Shown here: one piece after another, positions 41,748 through 55,249 of the stretch | Numbering within the stretch: the first letter of the stretch is position 1 | How the letters are laid out: each line of letters starts with the position of its first letter | Made by a program: the position numbers and the translations under genes | Notes under the pieces: generated by a model | The model's input: the letters and a program-made list of their open reading frames with translations, nothing else | Database searches by the model: none | Told to the model about the DNA's origin: nothing | Source of the DNA: Hyperoplus lanceolatus | Lineage: Eukaryota > Chordata > Actinopteri > Uranoscopiformes > Ammodytidae | Direction of reading: 5' to 3' | Assembly: GCA_026929865.2 (NCBI GenBank) | Contig: CM049409.1 | Coordinates: forward strand, 9,597,452-9,661,451 | DNA length: 64,000 nucleotides

Positions 41748-41960
41748 TGCTGGGATTTTCATAGGGAGCCTTTGTAACTGGAAACCTGTCTATGTGGAGA
41801 TTTGTTTGTCCTACCTATTGGGGAAAAATCCATGTTGTCTGGTTGTGGTTCCTGGTCTGGTGTTTTTTGGTGTTTTTTCCTTTTTTGGTGCATTAGGTGA
41901 CTTAAATTGCATGTAGCACAACATTTGTATCACTTTTTCCAGTCATATGGTCGGTGGCTA

Positions 41961-41961
<1 letters not shown>

Positions 41962-42015
<54 letters not shown>

Positions 42016-42022
42016 CGCGCGC
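41962..42022. repeat. (TG)n then GCGCGC tract
   Basis: TG run (41962-42011) ends in alternating GCGTGCGCGCGC, an alternating purine-pyrimidine stretch of about 60 bases. Confidence 0.95.
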
Positions 42023-42116
42023 ATTGAAGAATCAGACAGAAAAAAGCTGGGAAAATGAGAGATTGAAGTAGAAAGGAGAGAAGAAGAGATAAGAACTAAT
42101 AGATGGAGAGAGAGTG

Positions 42117-42127
42117 TATGTGTGTGT

Positions 42128-42163
<36 letters not shown>
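42117..42163. repeat. (TG)n microsatellite
   Basis: TG run with one TATG interruption. Confidence 0.94.
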
Positions 42164-42165
<2 letters not shown>

Positions 42166-43677
42166 AAGAGAGAAGAGATAAGAAGAAATGGAGAGAATTA
42201 GAGAGGCATAGAAAGAGAGGAGAGAGCATGATGGTAAGCCTTAAGGTCATTTGAAGGTGATTGGCGTCTTTCTTGCCGTTCTTCAAACCACGTGCATCCT
42301 CCCTCCTCTTCATTCCTGTCTCTCCTGGATGTGATTTTACAGTTCACACAAAATCATGTAAAAAATACCCTAATTTATTTTGAACTCCCTAGCTCTCTTT
42401 AAAGGGGTTAATGACTTTTTGGGATAAAGAATTGTATTATGCATTGTTTTACTATTTTTTTAAATTCTATGGACCAAGTTATTTGTCCAGGAATTATTCT
42501 GAAGAGTAATCGGTAATAACGATAATTGTGAGATGCAGCCCTAATCAAAGTGCAGTGCCATATACTGTAGCTTGCAGCTATAGGAACAGAGAATTTAATA
42601 TGCATGTAAATACATAAACCAGTGCTGTGTAATACAATTCATGTGAGGCATGATTCTCCAATCCTGCTTAGTAACAAAGGACGAAAAGTCCTCTCAGCGG
42701 GAGAAGAGACAGACTGAGTTTTCGCAGTTTTTCCTTGCTGAAAATTTAAGCTGCTATCAAGAGACGTCCTATAAGGATACAGGATTACAGTTCAAGTTTG
42801 ATGCCAACAGATTTAAAAGCCAGAATAGAGAATAGTCATATTTACTGGGGCAAATATTGGAAAGAAGCATCTCCTACCAACTGCTTTTTTTCTTTGTGAT
42901 ACCTAACTGTAGGACTTACCTATCCATCACTTGTCTCCTGTAAATAGGACCAACTCGCGTCTGAAGCTCAAGGGGTGAGACAGAAATGCGTGCAGTGCAG
43001 TACACCGTGAGATTATTCACACATAGTTATAGATACAGTAATGCTGCTTAATGATGTGATTATTACAGAGCTGGGGGTGGGGTGGTGTCGGGGTCTAGGG
43101 GGTATTGAAGCCAGAAGAATATGAAGAGGAGGAGATAAGAGAGCAGGGACTTGATGAGGCAAAGACAGAAGAATGGAAAGAGAGGTCAAGGGGAAGCAGG
43201 TGCGGAAGAGATGCAGGGAGAAGAGGGAGGGGAAAAGGTGACTTTCTGAAAACAAGACAAGAATAGAAAACGGGATGACAGGCAGTCATAGAAAAGGATG
43301 TCTGTGGTCTGTTCTGTACTCAAAACATGAACCTACTGTCACTATAATTCCTAATTGTTCAATTGTACAACTTAATTTCTTCCTTTTTCTTTGATGCACA
43401 AGTTTGTCTTGGGGAAATGTCAAGGCACTGTTCACTGAAGAAGCAGTATGTGTGTGTACGTATGTGTCACTACTTCAATATCACACTCATTAATCCCCCA
43501 CTGTGCATCAATGCCAGACCTCTTCTATCACGCAGTTAAAGACGCCAAATGGTGTGTCACAAGCATGTGTGTCTGTGTGTGTGTGTACGTTTATGCATAT
43601 ATGGCAGGTGCTACTAATACACTCACAGATAAAGCTTATCCTATTGAAATGGTTCTCTCACTCACTCTCTATTTCTT

Positions 43678-43682
<5 letters not shown>

Positions 43683-43737
<55 letters not shown>

Positions 43738-43738
43738 C
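43683..43738. repeat. Compound (CT)n(CA)n microsatellite
   Basis: (TC)n runs directly into (AC)n near 43715. Confidence 0.95.
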
Positions 43739-44793
43739 ACTTTGTTGACCCTTGGGACTCAGGCCTGTACGGCTTGATAATTACTTTCTTTTGCCCGCCC
43801 CACCTCCACCTCCACCAAAACGCAGACTCCCTGTACTGCACTTAACCACCTGCCACTCCACCATCACACGCAGCGATAACTAGAATCTTGGGGTCATCAA
43901 TTTTGTTTTAATGCATAATTTTGTTTAGAGATCCATCCTAGTACCCAAATGTGTATAATAGACTACACTTAATAAGTCGATCGTGTCTCAGAATTTATAG
44001 CTATTATCTCTGTCAAGACCTCTGGATCTGTAACCCAGTCTCCTCAAAATGTTCTCCCCAAGAGAAAGCCTCTGTCCCTGGGCAAGGGCAGGACTACGTG
44101 GTCCTGGCATTGTGTTGGCCCAGCGGTTCGGGCTCAGGCTCTGGGGCTTCTGGAGCTGAGGAAATGGTCTGTGTTAGGACGGATCGATGGTAATCACACC
44201 TCTTCACAGCTAGCTCTCTCTCTCTCGCTTTAGGGGGGAGGGGGAGAGCTAACAGGGGGTAGGGTTGTTGGGGCGACGAGGTGGAAGCAGAGGGGGGATT
44301 TGTATGCAGGGCCCCCTTGGGAATAGAAAAACGCCTAGATTCATGATCAGAGAAAACATATTCACCCCACCCCGTCTCGCCCCTATCCCATCTACAAACT
44401 CCCAAAACATGGATGTATACTTCTGCCTTATCTGATTGTATTGGGGAAACATTCTTAGTTTAGCATGTGCAGACTTTGTCCATCTATCCTCACTTTTGTC
44501 AAGGTAAAAGATTTAGCTATTGCAGTTCTAATTTGATGCATTTCTTCTTTGCTGAAATGTGTTTTGTTAACCTCCAAAGGACAATAAACCTCCTGCAATG
44601 TCAACATAAAATACTCCTTATACAATAATACATGCTCTTACTACCATTTTGTCACAACATATAGAATGTATTGTTGCTGTTGGCCCTGAGGGGAATGACT
44701 CCATTGCCCCTTTACGGAAGTGATTTAATGTTGAAAAGGTTGCAGTCACCATTGCAGTGAAGGAATAGCATGGATATTTAGTTTTTTCCTAGT

Positions 44794-44800
<7 letters not shown>

Positions 44801-44839
<39 letters not shown>
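44801..44839. repeat. (TG)n microsatellite
   Basis: Pure TG run of about 19 units. Confidence 0.95.
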
Positions 44840-44841
<2 letters not shown>

Positions 44842-45086
44842 TTAGGTGTACTGTGCTGTAGTATTAGGTAAAAGAAGCAATAAAAAGGATCCCTTTGGTC
44901 ATCTGCTGGCTAGTAGTTTACGTCCTTAAAGAATGCCTGCGCAGAACGCAGTATTCCATTGTAATGCCAACTGATGGGGAAAGGTTGATTGTAGCTCCAA
45001 GGTTGCATTGGTATTCTTTTACTCAGATTCTTATGTGTCAGTTCTCTGGAGAAAAAAAACAGACCTTTAGACAGTTGAAAAGCATT

Positions 45087-45149
45087 ACACACAAACACAC
45101 ACACAGTCACACACGCGCGTGCGCACACACACACACACACACACACACG
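45087..45149. repeat. (CA)n microsatellite with CGCGCGTGCGC centre
   Basis: CA tracts on both sides of a short CG-alternating core at about 45112-45124. Confidence 0.94.
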
Positions 45150-45516
45150 CATCAGTGAAGTATTTTGCTGCATTTCATGTTTTTTGTGTTGAGTGCAAAC
45201 AATAATCAAAGCATTCTGTCTACATTCTGTTTGACACAAAATTATTCACACACTCTGTTATCAGTGAACACTCACTGCATATTGTAGTGTGGAAGTGTAT
45301 TTAATCATCACCGAGAAGACTCTCCTATACTGAGGCAGCAAAAAAATACTTTAATAACACAAAGTGGTTCACTATAGACTTACTGTAAGCTAAATTGAGG
45401 CAGGTCAGAAAGAAGGCCTGCCAGGGTTGGACAGAGTCGTGGTGTCAAATTGTACTATGGCTGAAAGTCAAGGATGAGGCAGGGAACAGAGCGAAGCGGT
45501 GATTTATATCATACCA

Positions 45517-45536
45517 CACACACACACACACACACA
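45517..45536. repeat. Short (CA)n microsatellite
   Basis: About 10 CA units. Confidence 0.9.
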
Positions 45537-46431
45537 TACCTGTCCCCCTTCCTCCAAATGTCCTCAATTTCAAACCCTCAGTCTGCTGAGTTTTGACCTC
45601 TTTATGATTTGTTTTACTCTGTATTCCTCCCCTCTTTCTCTGTTCTTGGTTCTTCCTGAGCGTAACCATAGAAGGCAAATCAATGTTTGGCCTTGAATTA
45701 TTAGCGGATAACTGTGGCTGTATCCCGCCCTTTGATCCAAACCATCATATTTCATCGTTGTACTTCTGACATTTTTCTGTCATCGCCCTTTTTTCATCAG
45801 TGAGCATCAATAATTATTTGTAAAATGTCCAGTAATAAACAGTAAATGTGTTAATAGACACATAGACACAATTTTTTTTAAAGGCAATTTGCAATTTTTT
45901 TTTGTATGAAGGCTTGAATAACATTGTCCGTGCTGTGAGGGACATTGGCTGCACATGTCGTGATCCGAGTTTCCCCCCAAAGCAGGACAGGTGTACAGGA
46001 TTGATGGCTCTAGGTGTCCTCCAAGCTCGCAGCACTTGTCACAAATCCATCACTCATACTGTGTAGGGCAACACAAGAGCTGAGAGGCAAACATTTAATG
46101 AATAGTGAAACCAAAAAAAGTAATGAATGTTTCAAATTAACGTACAGCTCCAGATAAGATATAATCTATAAATAGAGAAAAACAGTAATATATGAAAGTT
46201 GAAGTTTCGAGAATATAGAGCAAGGATAGATTTATTGATAGGTCCATTTGGCAACTTTTTTTTGATAATTCGTTTTAGATTAGGTTATTTTCTCTGCTGA
46301 AATACCAACCAAATTGCCAACTGAATTTTCAGCACTTGTGATGATTTGCTGCTTCCTATCATCATTGTAAAATTAATATCTTAGTATTTTGGACAGTTGG
46401 TTGAACAAAAAAAAGACAAAAAATTAATCAA

Positions 46432-46469
46432 ATTTGGCATTTGGTTAATTGTATAACCAAATGCCAAAT
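46432..46469. other. Perfect 16-bp hairpin
   Basis: ATTTGGCATTTGGTTA (46432-46447) and its exact reverse complement (46454-46469) are separated by a 6-base loop, ATTGTA. Pairing stops at both sides. It may be the core of a decayed inverted-repeat element. The stem is short for a microRNA precursor. Confidence 0.8.
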
Positions 46470-48063
46470 GTGTAGTGGTTCTCGCTTCACAAATGCGAAT
46501 ATTATTGTTCTTATTATCATATCCTTTTTTAATATTTAAGTGAATTTTTCTGACTTTTGGACTATTAGGCAGACAAAACAAGCAACAAAACCTAACTCTA
46601 AAATTTGTAAAAAATTTAAATTAAACAAAAAAAAGGGATAGGGAAAGTAATCATGAAAATATGTTGTTGTTACTGGCCCTACTTCTGGAATAACACCACT
46701 GAAACACTGCTGATGTTATACACAATGCAGAGATGATGACTGATATTGTATCGATGCGGCGGGGAAACGTAACCTCCGCTGGATCAGCTTTCACCTCACA
46801 CAGTCGTTTCATTACAAGCATATTATCCCGCTCTCCCAGACATAACTGAGTCATGGCAGTTGCTCTCATTCCCCATATGATAAACCTTTTTTTTTTCATT
46901 TTACACTATTGCTGATTGGCAATTTATCTTCAGTCCCATCCATTCTTCTTGGTCTCCCATTGGTTCTTTCTCCCTCTGTTTGGTTACTGTCGCTTTCACA
47001 AACAAGCATCATGTTGAAAATAGAAAAGCCCTACAGCAATTCCCAGCCAGCTCCCTTGCTGATTCAAATTGCCATGTTGACAATCGCAAACTTTGACAAT
47101 CGCACACTGGATATTTTTGGTTTTCTTTCTGGGTGTTGTCATCTGTGATCTGTCTTGTCTGTGTTTCATCTCAAATCTATAGTAGTATTTTTCCACAAAT
47201 GCAGTTTCCTACCTGCGGGAAATTGTGTACAGCTAGAAGCTATCTGTGTTGATTTTACTTTCGAACAAAAAATGGATTGGACTCCTATAGCAGATATATT
47301 CTTAAATAATTTGCCAACCTTTTTTGGCACCTGTTGTAAAAGTAAAAAAAAATACTTTTCTTCCATCATGCTGTTAATGTAGAGAAGTTGTTCTGAAGCT
47401 TGGATTAAATTAAACAGAAAACAAATAAATGTAACCAACAACAAATATTAAGAAAATGTATTTATTCTTATTAAATTGTTTAGCAAATTATCCAATTAAC
47501 TGCTTGTTACACCTTCTCAAATGTGAGGATTTACTGCTTTTCTCTGTTTCCTGTTTTTTTAATTTTACATATTTTTGGACAGTTGGTGGTTGTGACTCCT
47601 CCCGATACTCTTGACATAGATTTGTCAAATATGAATTATCCACATTACATATACAGTAGGTCTGTCTTTCAATGTCAAAATAAAATTCACAGTTTTTGCA
47701 ATAAGTAACATGTTATTTTGTCATGTCAGAGCACTGACATAGTTCTTGTTAAAACAGCTTTCAGTGGAGCTTACCATTGTGGTATTTATATCATTACATT
47801 TATTGGATCAGATTACTGTTTTATACCTGTACCTCAATCATAGATTAATCGACAAGGAAAGTTATCAAGTTTAAGGGCTGTATTGAGTCAGATTACTGAA
47901 ATCATATGCCACATTACTAAAAAGTGGATGCTACATTGTCCTCTCTGTCCATATGAAGTTTTATCGCACACTTTGCTACATGTCAGCTTTAAGGCTTGAT
48001 TTGATGCTTTGAGACGCAGCAACATGAGTCAGGTTGTTGTTAGTGTTGCTGCTGACTAGGTTG

Positions 48064-48278
48064 CTGTCAGCGTGTGTGTGTATGTGTGTGTTTGTGTGTG
48101 TGTGTTTGTGTTCACACGCACTTATTTGTGCCTGTGTGTGTGTGTGTGCTGCTGAGTGGTATGCTGTCCGCTGTGTGTCATCCTTCTTGACACCCACATC
48201 ACCACTCTTAACTTTTCGGGGGACCATCCCTCCTGACAGCCAAAAGGATGCTCTAGCTATTCAGACACACACACACAG

Positions 48279-48311
<33 letters not shown>
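48064..48311. repeat. Interrupted (GT)n then (CA)n
   Basis: Interrupted GT runs at about 48071-48148, then a CA tract at 48264-48311. Confidence 0.9.
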
Positions 48312-48313
<2 letters not shown>

Positions 48314-48681
48314 AATTTGCTGAAGTGACCAATTAGAAGAAGTGTTGGAACTAAGCAGAAATGACACAGAGTAGACAACAACAGCAAAAACTGTGCTTGT
48401 TCTTCCTCCCAGGAGTCCTGACCTGTGTATCATTTAATTCTTAACTATGGCATTAATATAAATGATGAACTGTGTGTGGCTTAGAATTGATTTAAAGACC
48501 TTTCAGATCTGGTTGATTAGTCTGTTTGGTGACATTCTCTTACATCACATTATGATGTATTGGAACAATTGATTTTTGATGCAATGTCACCATGATGCCA
48601 GTAATGTGTCAGGCACAGGACATTGTACTATTGATGCAGTGAAGGACTGTTGTGAAAATGGCAGATTGAATGGGTAGGGGT

Positions 48682-48997
48682 AGTTAAGTTAAGTTATCTT
48701 TATTGTCAGTTGTACACGAGGCACATTGAAATTCGTCTTTTCGCATATCCCCTCTGAAGTTAACACACTTCGGAGGGGGTCAGAGCGCAGGGTCAGCCAT
48801 AGTACAGCTGGAGCAGTTTTTTTTGGGGTTAAGTGTCTTGCTCAAGGACACAATGGTAGAGATGGTGGGCACCGTTGACGCAATACCAGTCTCTGCTAGT
48901 TTTACAACTAACACCCCCCCTGTCCGGTGCCGGGGATCGAACCAATGACCTCATGGTTACTGGTCGGCCACCTTACCTCTAGGCCATCCTACCACCC
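48682..48997 (-). mobile_element. tRNA-derived SINE
   Basis: Read on the minus strand it begins GGGTGGTAGGATGGCCTAGA. It contains an A-box-like TGGCCTAGAGGTAAGG (plus strand about 48970-48985) and a textbook B box GGTTCGATCCC (plus strand 48933-48943), the internal RNA polymerase III promoter of a tRNA-related head. The 3' end carries a GACAATAAAGATAACTTAAC stretch with repeated AACTT, as in LINE-partnered SINE tails. I could not find a clear target duplication. Confidence 0.75.
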
Positions 48998-49361
48998 GAA
49001 GAGATGTGTGTGTGTTTGTTTGGATAAATATGTGTATATTTTTTGTGAAAGTATACAGTCAGGGTTATTTTCTACTTGTTTGTATCTGTGCTTTAGAGTG
49101 TTGAGTGGTAAATCTGATCTCAATTTCTCAGACATTGAAAATCCTTGTTATAGGCATGTCACCTACTGAAAGCTAATTCAGACTTTTTTTTACTTTTATT
49201 GAACAATTATTTTTTGTCAACATGAACAACTGGTGACAGTTGAGAACAGATGATAATTAAACAGGAAGCCTCAGTACAAAGAGAGATAAGGTGAGACTGC
49301 AGGAGTAAAATTAAGTAAAGCAATCCACCTCAGTGAAGAGCTAGCTGCAAAGAGAAGAGAG

Positions 49362-49365
<4 letters not shown>

Positions 49366-49415
<50 letters not shown>
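49366..49415. repeat. (GT)n microsatellite
   Basis: Pure GT run of about 25 units. Confidence 0.95.
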
Positions 49416-49418
<3 letters not shown>

Positions 49419-49566
49419 ACTCTGTTGGCTGCTATAGCCAGGCTAAACTGACTGTACCCATCAGCCAAGGTTGTGTCTTATTATAGGTCATTAGTCTCTC
49501 TGCTCAGCTGCGACCTTGGCGCTACCTGCTGGAGCATGTATATGTACCCTAGTAGGCAAAATTAGT

Positions 49567-49574
49567 GTTTGTGT

Positions 49575-49608
<34 letters not shown>
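49567..49608. repeat. (GT)n microsatellite
   Basis: GT run with one GGGT interruption. Confidence 0.94.
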
Positions 49609-49609
<1 letters not shown>

Positions 49610-51405
49610 GTGCATGTGTGCTTCAAGGCTGCTTTTTAAGTGAATCACACTGCACAAAATGTGTGGTCAAGGCTGCTTACTGTAGGTGTAACTGTAGTTT
49701 TTTTGATTGTCTGTGATGATAGCACATGTGGCTGCAGCCCTGCGGAGCAGTCAGCTCTGGCTATGTGTGATGGATGGATGGACTCGTCCAAAACGCCCTC
49801 AAACAGATGGGGGTTGGGATGGCTGCAGGAATGTCAGTCTCAGCTACAGGACCAACGCTGGTCTAAAGTAAAAGTGCTGCCACCCATGATAAAAAATTGT
49901 TTGTCGTGCAGGACGATAGGCTCAGTCCCAACTGCCAGCAGTCATTTACTGGTTGTTGCCTTTTACCTACTCAGACAGTTACACAGTGACATGCAAACCA
50001 CAGGATCAAATCAAGTTCTCACTCAGATATTAAACCCATTGTGTATGTGATGCACTAAAGGATTCAGCTGGTTGCCAAGAAAAAGTGTTGCATTTAACCC
50101 CCAATAAAATCACAATTTGTTGTTTCTACGCTTTGTTTTATATAAGGACAAACAAACAAGATAGTAAGTGTTATTTAGTAGGGTGATGCATTTTAACTTG
50201 CAAACACATTTAAGTGCACTGCCACTGAGCAACCAAAGTTAGAACAGTCTACTACAAAAAAAGCTAGTTCTTGATCGAAATAGTGATGCTTCATATTTTT
50301 TCTATGTATAATAATACTATTGTAAATAATATAACATGATATTGAAAAGGATTCACATAGCACGTAGCTGCACTGCCCATGCTTGTTTTTTGTGATCTAC
50401 TTCTGGTGCATCCTGATCCCAGAAGTGTAAAGTGACTATTGGACTATTGCTATACCAGTTTATCAGATTTATATTACAATTTCCTACAAACAGAAAACAG
50501 ACACCAAAGGTTTACCCTGACAGAAGAAGAGACATTCTGGATCATGCTGTATCAATTTGTGATATGTCCTATGCTTAACACAGCACACTTAGAGAAGTTG
50601 ATTATAATCCTAGCCTGCATTATTTAAATTTAAAGTAAAGTATTTCAAAATACTTAAAGTATTTCTTTAAGAAAGTCACCTGACATGACTCTCAGGTCCA
50701 TTCCACCTTAAGTGAAGGGACTAGGGACATCTGCTGGCGTTATTAATCAAATTAAGTTGCTCCAATCAGACCGATTGAATGGCCGTTCCGCTGATATGGA
50801 CTCTTTGCTGCTTTCTGACTTCTGACTAAACAAACAAACAAAAAAAATCCAAATATAATTCAAAAATGCATTTTTGCTGTTTAAGCAGTCATGCAGTTGA
50901 AGTGGTGACATGTAGAATATATTGACCATTTCTTAGCAACAAAAAACGCTGGTGAATTTATTTATTCTCAGCACCCACATTGGCTGTGTTGTTGCTAGGT
51001 ATGGGGAGTGCTGCTAATGGATTTGGGCGTCCCCCATTCAACAGCCTATTACTTTATGCTGCCTGGGGGGCAGCTGGCTGTTTCAGCATCTAATTGCCTT
51101 CTGTTTGCCAATCAAAAAATGCCAGGATCTGGAAGACTATTACTATAGTATAGGAGGCTGTAATGTGTAATAATGTCTGTATTTGTGGAGCAGGGTACAG
51201 GGATACATCAAAATGTAAATGCCTTTTCACTATCATGCTTCCTCACTATACTTCACTTACTTCTCCTCTTTCATGTTCCTTTCCTCTGCTCTCCGACCTC
51301 TTCCTTGTCTGGATGGAGCATTTGGTCTGCTTCGCCTTTTGTCAAAAGGTGATCATCAAGGATTAGAATATTGTCCCCTAATTTTAAGATGTTTACTGAG
51401 CCATC

Positions 51406-51409
<4 letters not shown>
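49609..51409. other. Intron, no gene seen
   Basis: Non-coding. The stretch at 50630-50675 holds short overlapping AT palindromes around AAAGTATTT. Confidence 0.4.
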
Positions 51410-51481
<72 letters not shown>

Positions 51482-51518
51482 TTTATGTTAGGTCCTTGTG
51501 TGCACGTTATTTGTCTGC

Positions 51519-51549
<31 letters not shown>
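51410..51549. repeat. Two (GT)n microsatellites
   Basis: Pure GT at 51410-51478 (about 34 units) and again at 51521-51549. Confidence 0.95.
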
Positions 51550-51552
<3 letters not shown>

Positions 51553-52647
51553 CTATACCCGTGTGCACGCAGCGTGGAGAGGGGGGGTGGTTTGGGGGGA
51601 CAGATGGCTTGTGGTCTGCTCTCGTCTGGTGCTCTCTGCCTGCCAAAGATCAGGCGAAAGCAGTTACAGCACTCTGCACCTCGTTCATCCAAGCCCGACA
51701 GGCCAAAATAACAGACCTGTTTTATTTTTATTATTAAACTGTTATAGTGGGAGCTACAGGAATGACATTTACAGCATATTGTGTTTTGTTTCACTGGCTA
51801 TATTTGACAACAAAAGCCAGGTCTTTGTTCTTTGGCACATTGGTGTGGGAAGTATTGAGTTGGAAGATAACATCATAGTTTTTGTATGCATGTGTTTACA
51901 GTATATGCCATCTTTGAAACTGCATTACTTACCTTTAATAATTTCCCAGTGGAACTTCTGCAACCATTCTGGTCAGTTCTATCAATTTAAAATGCATCAC
52001 AAGGATCATGTATTCTGCTGTTTTTTCCCCCTTATCACTGGACAAAAAGGTCTTTGCATTTACATGGATACGCGGCCATAACCCTGATGCAGTGGGTGTT
52101 TTGCTCGATGTGATAGCACTGAGTTAAATGTTTTGTCGCTCTCATAGTGGTTTTGTGAGACAATAGAAGCTATTAGACTTGGCTTTTTTCTCTCCAGAAA
52201 GTTTGGAGAAGAGCCTCTCTCTCTACTGAAGGGATCTCAGCAGAACAATAATTATCACCACACACATACACACACGCAGCAGTAACAGACGCAGACGCAC
52301 TCCAGAGGTAGACGCAGGTTGTGTGTTCCAGGGGTTGGTATGTACCTAACAAGCTTACTGACTTAAGTTACTAACAAACTGAGCATTTGAAATTGAAATG
52401 GGCAGACAAACAGGCAGACTGGCAAAAAACATCACAAGAGACACCTTCAAAATTAATTGTGTAACTCAAAGAATGAAGTCTGCCATGGTTCAGAGGAGCT
52501 TGTAATGAAGATTTGATGCAAAGACAGAGAAGAAAGTGGAGAAAGATGGGAGGAAAACAGGACTTCAAATAGTGAGGAAGGAAAGGAAAGAAATAGATTC
52601 TGAAAGCCATGTTACATCAGTCCCTCCATCACTCCCACTTCTTTTCC

Positions 52648-52842
52648 TTTTTTTTCCAAAGGTTTTTTTATTAAATCACAAAGTACTATCATGCAGCTGC
52701 AATACAATGGATTATTAATTTTTTTCCCCCTTTTTTCCCTCCCGCACATACCCCACCCATATCCCACCCAATCACAAACAGTCCTGCATCAGAAACACAA
52801 ACACACACAAGAAACAAAAACAAACAACCAATATGAAAAAAA

Positions 52843-52899
<57 letters not shown>

Positions 52900-53644
52900 A
52901 AAAAAAAAAAAAAAAAAAAAATTATATCAAATAAAAAAGGGGAGGGGGTAGCTACTCCTCAACCATTGTGGTCGGCTTCTCATAGTAGTCCAGGAAGGGG
53001 CGCCACATTCTATAAAATTTAGTCTCAGATTCATGGGCAGTGCAACGAATTTTCTCCAGATTCATACATGACATAATGTCTCTAAGCCAATGAGAGTGGG
53101 AGGGAGGGGCGGGATCTTTCCATTTGAACAAGATAGCTCTACGAGCAAGCAAAGAGATAAAGGCCAGTACCTTTAGCTTCACCTTAGGCAAGCCTGAATT
53201 GGGAGCTATGCCAAAAATAGCAGTAAAAGGGTTCGGCTCGATTTGATGTTGAAGTACTTCAGACATAGTTTGAAAAACTGATGTCCAGAACCCACTCAAG
53301 GTGGGACATAGCCAGTACATGTGAAAGAGTGATGCCGGTGCGCTCTTACAGCTATCACAGGTCGGGTCTACATCGGGGAACATACGAGCTAGTTTAGTTT
53401 TAGATATGTGGATACGATGTACTACTTTAAATTGCACAAGAGCGTGTCGGGCGCACATGGAGGTAGAGTGTATCCGAACCAGGACTGAATCCCACATGTG
53501 ATCTGTGAAGGCAGAACCTAGGTCCTGCTCCCACAGGGTTCTTATAGCTGCTAATGAGGGGCTATGCAACTTCGAAATAAGGTTGAAAAACACAGAAATT
53601 GAGCCTTTTAATGTGGGGTTTACAGAAAAAAACAAATCGACAAA
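52648..53644 (-). mobile_element. 5'-truncated L1-like LINE insertion
   Basis: Perfect 15-bp direct repeats TCCCACTTCTTTTCC flank the block (52633-52647 and 53645-53659). Read on the minus strand it starts inside ORF2, passes a stop codon near 52952, then a 3' untranslated region of about 300 bases, and ends in a TTTAATAAAAAAACC-type A-rich tail at the left. Long target duplication, 5' truncation and A-rich tail are classic L1 target-primed reverse transcription marks. A large A-run/(TA)n/A-run tract (about 52838-52920) sits inside the 3' region. Confidence 0.9.
52952..53644 (-). pseudogene. C-terminal fragment of an L1-like ORF2 protein
   Basis: About 230 codons remain open to the stop. The frame contains a CX2CX8HX4C zinc knuckle (CDSCKSAPASLFHMYWLC, Cys98, Cys101, His110 and Cys115 of the open frame), the cysteine-rich motif found near the C-terminus of L1/Tx1-type ORF2 proteins. 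The family is known for endonuclease and reverse transcriptase activity, but those domains are missing here because the copy is 5'-truncated. The open frame reaches its right edge through the target duplication, beginning with GTG rather than ATG, so it is not a real start. It should be non-functional; the intact frame suggests a recent insertion. Confidence 0.85.
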
Positions 53645-53659
53645 TCCCACTTCTTTTCC

Positions 53660-54659
53660 ACCTGAAATTAATTTGAACCACTTGAGAGGAGGAATGGACT
53701 AACGGTGATCAGTAATGGATGTCTGCAGTTGATGATGTAGTTTAATCATGGAACTTTGCCTAGTGTTTTGAAAGACACTTTGAGAGCCATTTCTCTTGTC
53801 TCCTGCATCACTTTAACAGCACATAGTTACGAGGAGTTGGTGGAAGAAGTATTTTCTACTAGATCAGTGGCAGATCTTACATCCTGGTTACAGACACCAT
53901 ACAGCTTGAACTGGCACCATCCCCTCAAAAAAGTTTATGTGACAGCTCATGAAACATATGAGAGATAAACAGGAAATAATTGATTCAGGTAAAATGTCTG
54001 CTGTGTATCCACAGAATCATGTGACTGTAATGTCGAGTCAACCTCTCTCCCTGAATGATTAATTCTCTGACATGATGCATAGCAACAATTATTTTTAACA
54101 CATTTCGTTCTTCCTTTATTTAATATGCTGCACATAAAGCTGACTCATTACCATTTCGGAATATTATGAGTTTTTAGCAGACAGACGTCCATAAAAGTAT
54201 GACAAGAGGGAAGCAGTAATGTCCACTTTTATACTGACTTTGTCTGAACTGATGTCTTTTAAAGGTCTGATCTCTTTTGTTTCTCATTCTTCCCACACAC
54301 TCATTGAAATTCATAAATCTATGTGTCACACATAGTACCTCTTTTTTCTCTCCCATATAGCCTCGAACACACTTAGAGTACAACTCAACTCAATTTCAGC
54401 TTCCACAGCTGGTGTGAACTACCTGCTGTTCACACAAGATTGGATCTTATTATTGGGAAGAGGCATTTCAGTCATCTACTTGTTAGTCATTTGCATTTTC
54501 ATATCCCAATTACTGTATCACAAAGAGTGAAAACTGACTCTCCAGAGAATAACTTAATTTTTGACACAAAAGGTGTTTTAGGATGATTTATGGACTTCTC
54601 TTTAGCGATTACCATCTCATGGCTTCACTTCTGAGCAATGCTCAGCTATGGATCTGTAT
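53660..54659. other. Intron, no gene seen
   Basis: Non-coding sequence between two LINE insertions; nothing else recognised. Confidence 0.35.
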
Positions 54660-54920
54660 TTCTGAGATATGCCTGAAAAGGAGCAGGAAGAAGTATACAC
54701 TTATTTAATCCTACCCCTTTTCCATGGTAAAAAAAAAAAAAAAATATTTATTAAATTAAAAAAATAAAACTATTTATTATATTCGCTTCTCTTAATCCAT
54801 ATACTCTCTGTACAATTGGCGATACTATATTATATTTGCCATTTACGAACTATACATACATACATACTACTTAATATACTATGATTTTTTTATATTTTAT
54901 ATATTTATATCATGCATATA

Positions 54921-55189
54921 CAGTGGTTGACACTAAGGGTTGCCCGCTTGCCCGGGGCAACTGAAAATAATGTTTGGGAAAGTTGAGGTTGCCTCTTGGT
55001 TGCCCGGACGGGCAAGTGGATTTTAGAGGGTTTGTCTGTAGTCTAGGCTATGTATTCATGTGTTTTACAGTCTGCAAAAAAAAAAAAATCCGCTAACTCA
55101 CACAACATAGATCGGCTATATTCGCAATTGAGCAGCTGCGCGCGGCAGCCAGCAGTATCACGGTCGCTCTTTCGCACTCGATCTCTCTA

Positions 55190-55249
<60 letters not shown>

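Larger units (their letters stand above)
39954..48681. other. Intron, no gene seen
   Basis: AT-rich non-coding sequence with the microsatellites and one hairpin listed separately. No supported exon or RNA gene. Confidence 0.4.

Noticed and set aside
46432-46469. Hairpin considered as a microRNA gene
   Set aside because: The stem is only 16 bp with a 6-base loop and no extended lower stem, shorter than a usual precursor.
48933-48997. A and B boxes considered as a true tRNA gene
   Set aside because: No cloverleaf with matching acceptor arms; the head continues into a long SINE body and tail.
51371-52081. 236-codon open frame on the plus strand
   Set aside because: Its first part is poly-VC from a GT microsatellite and the rest has no recognisable domain or splice context.
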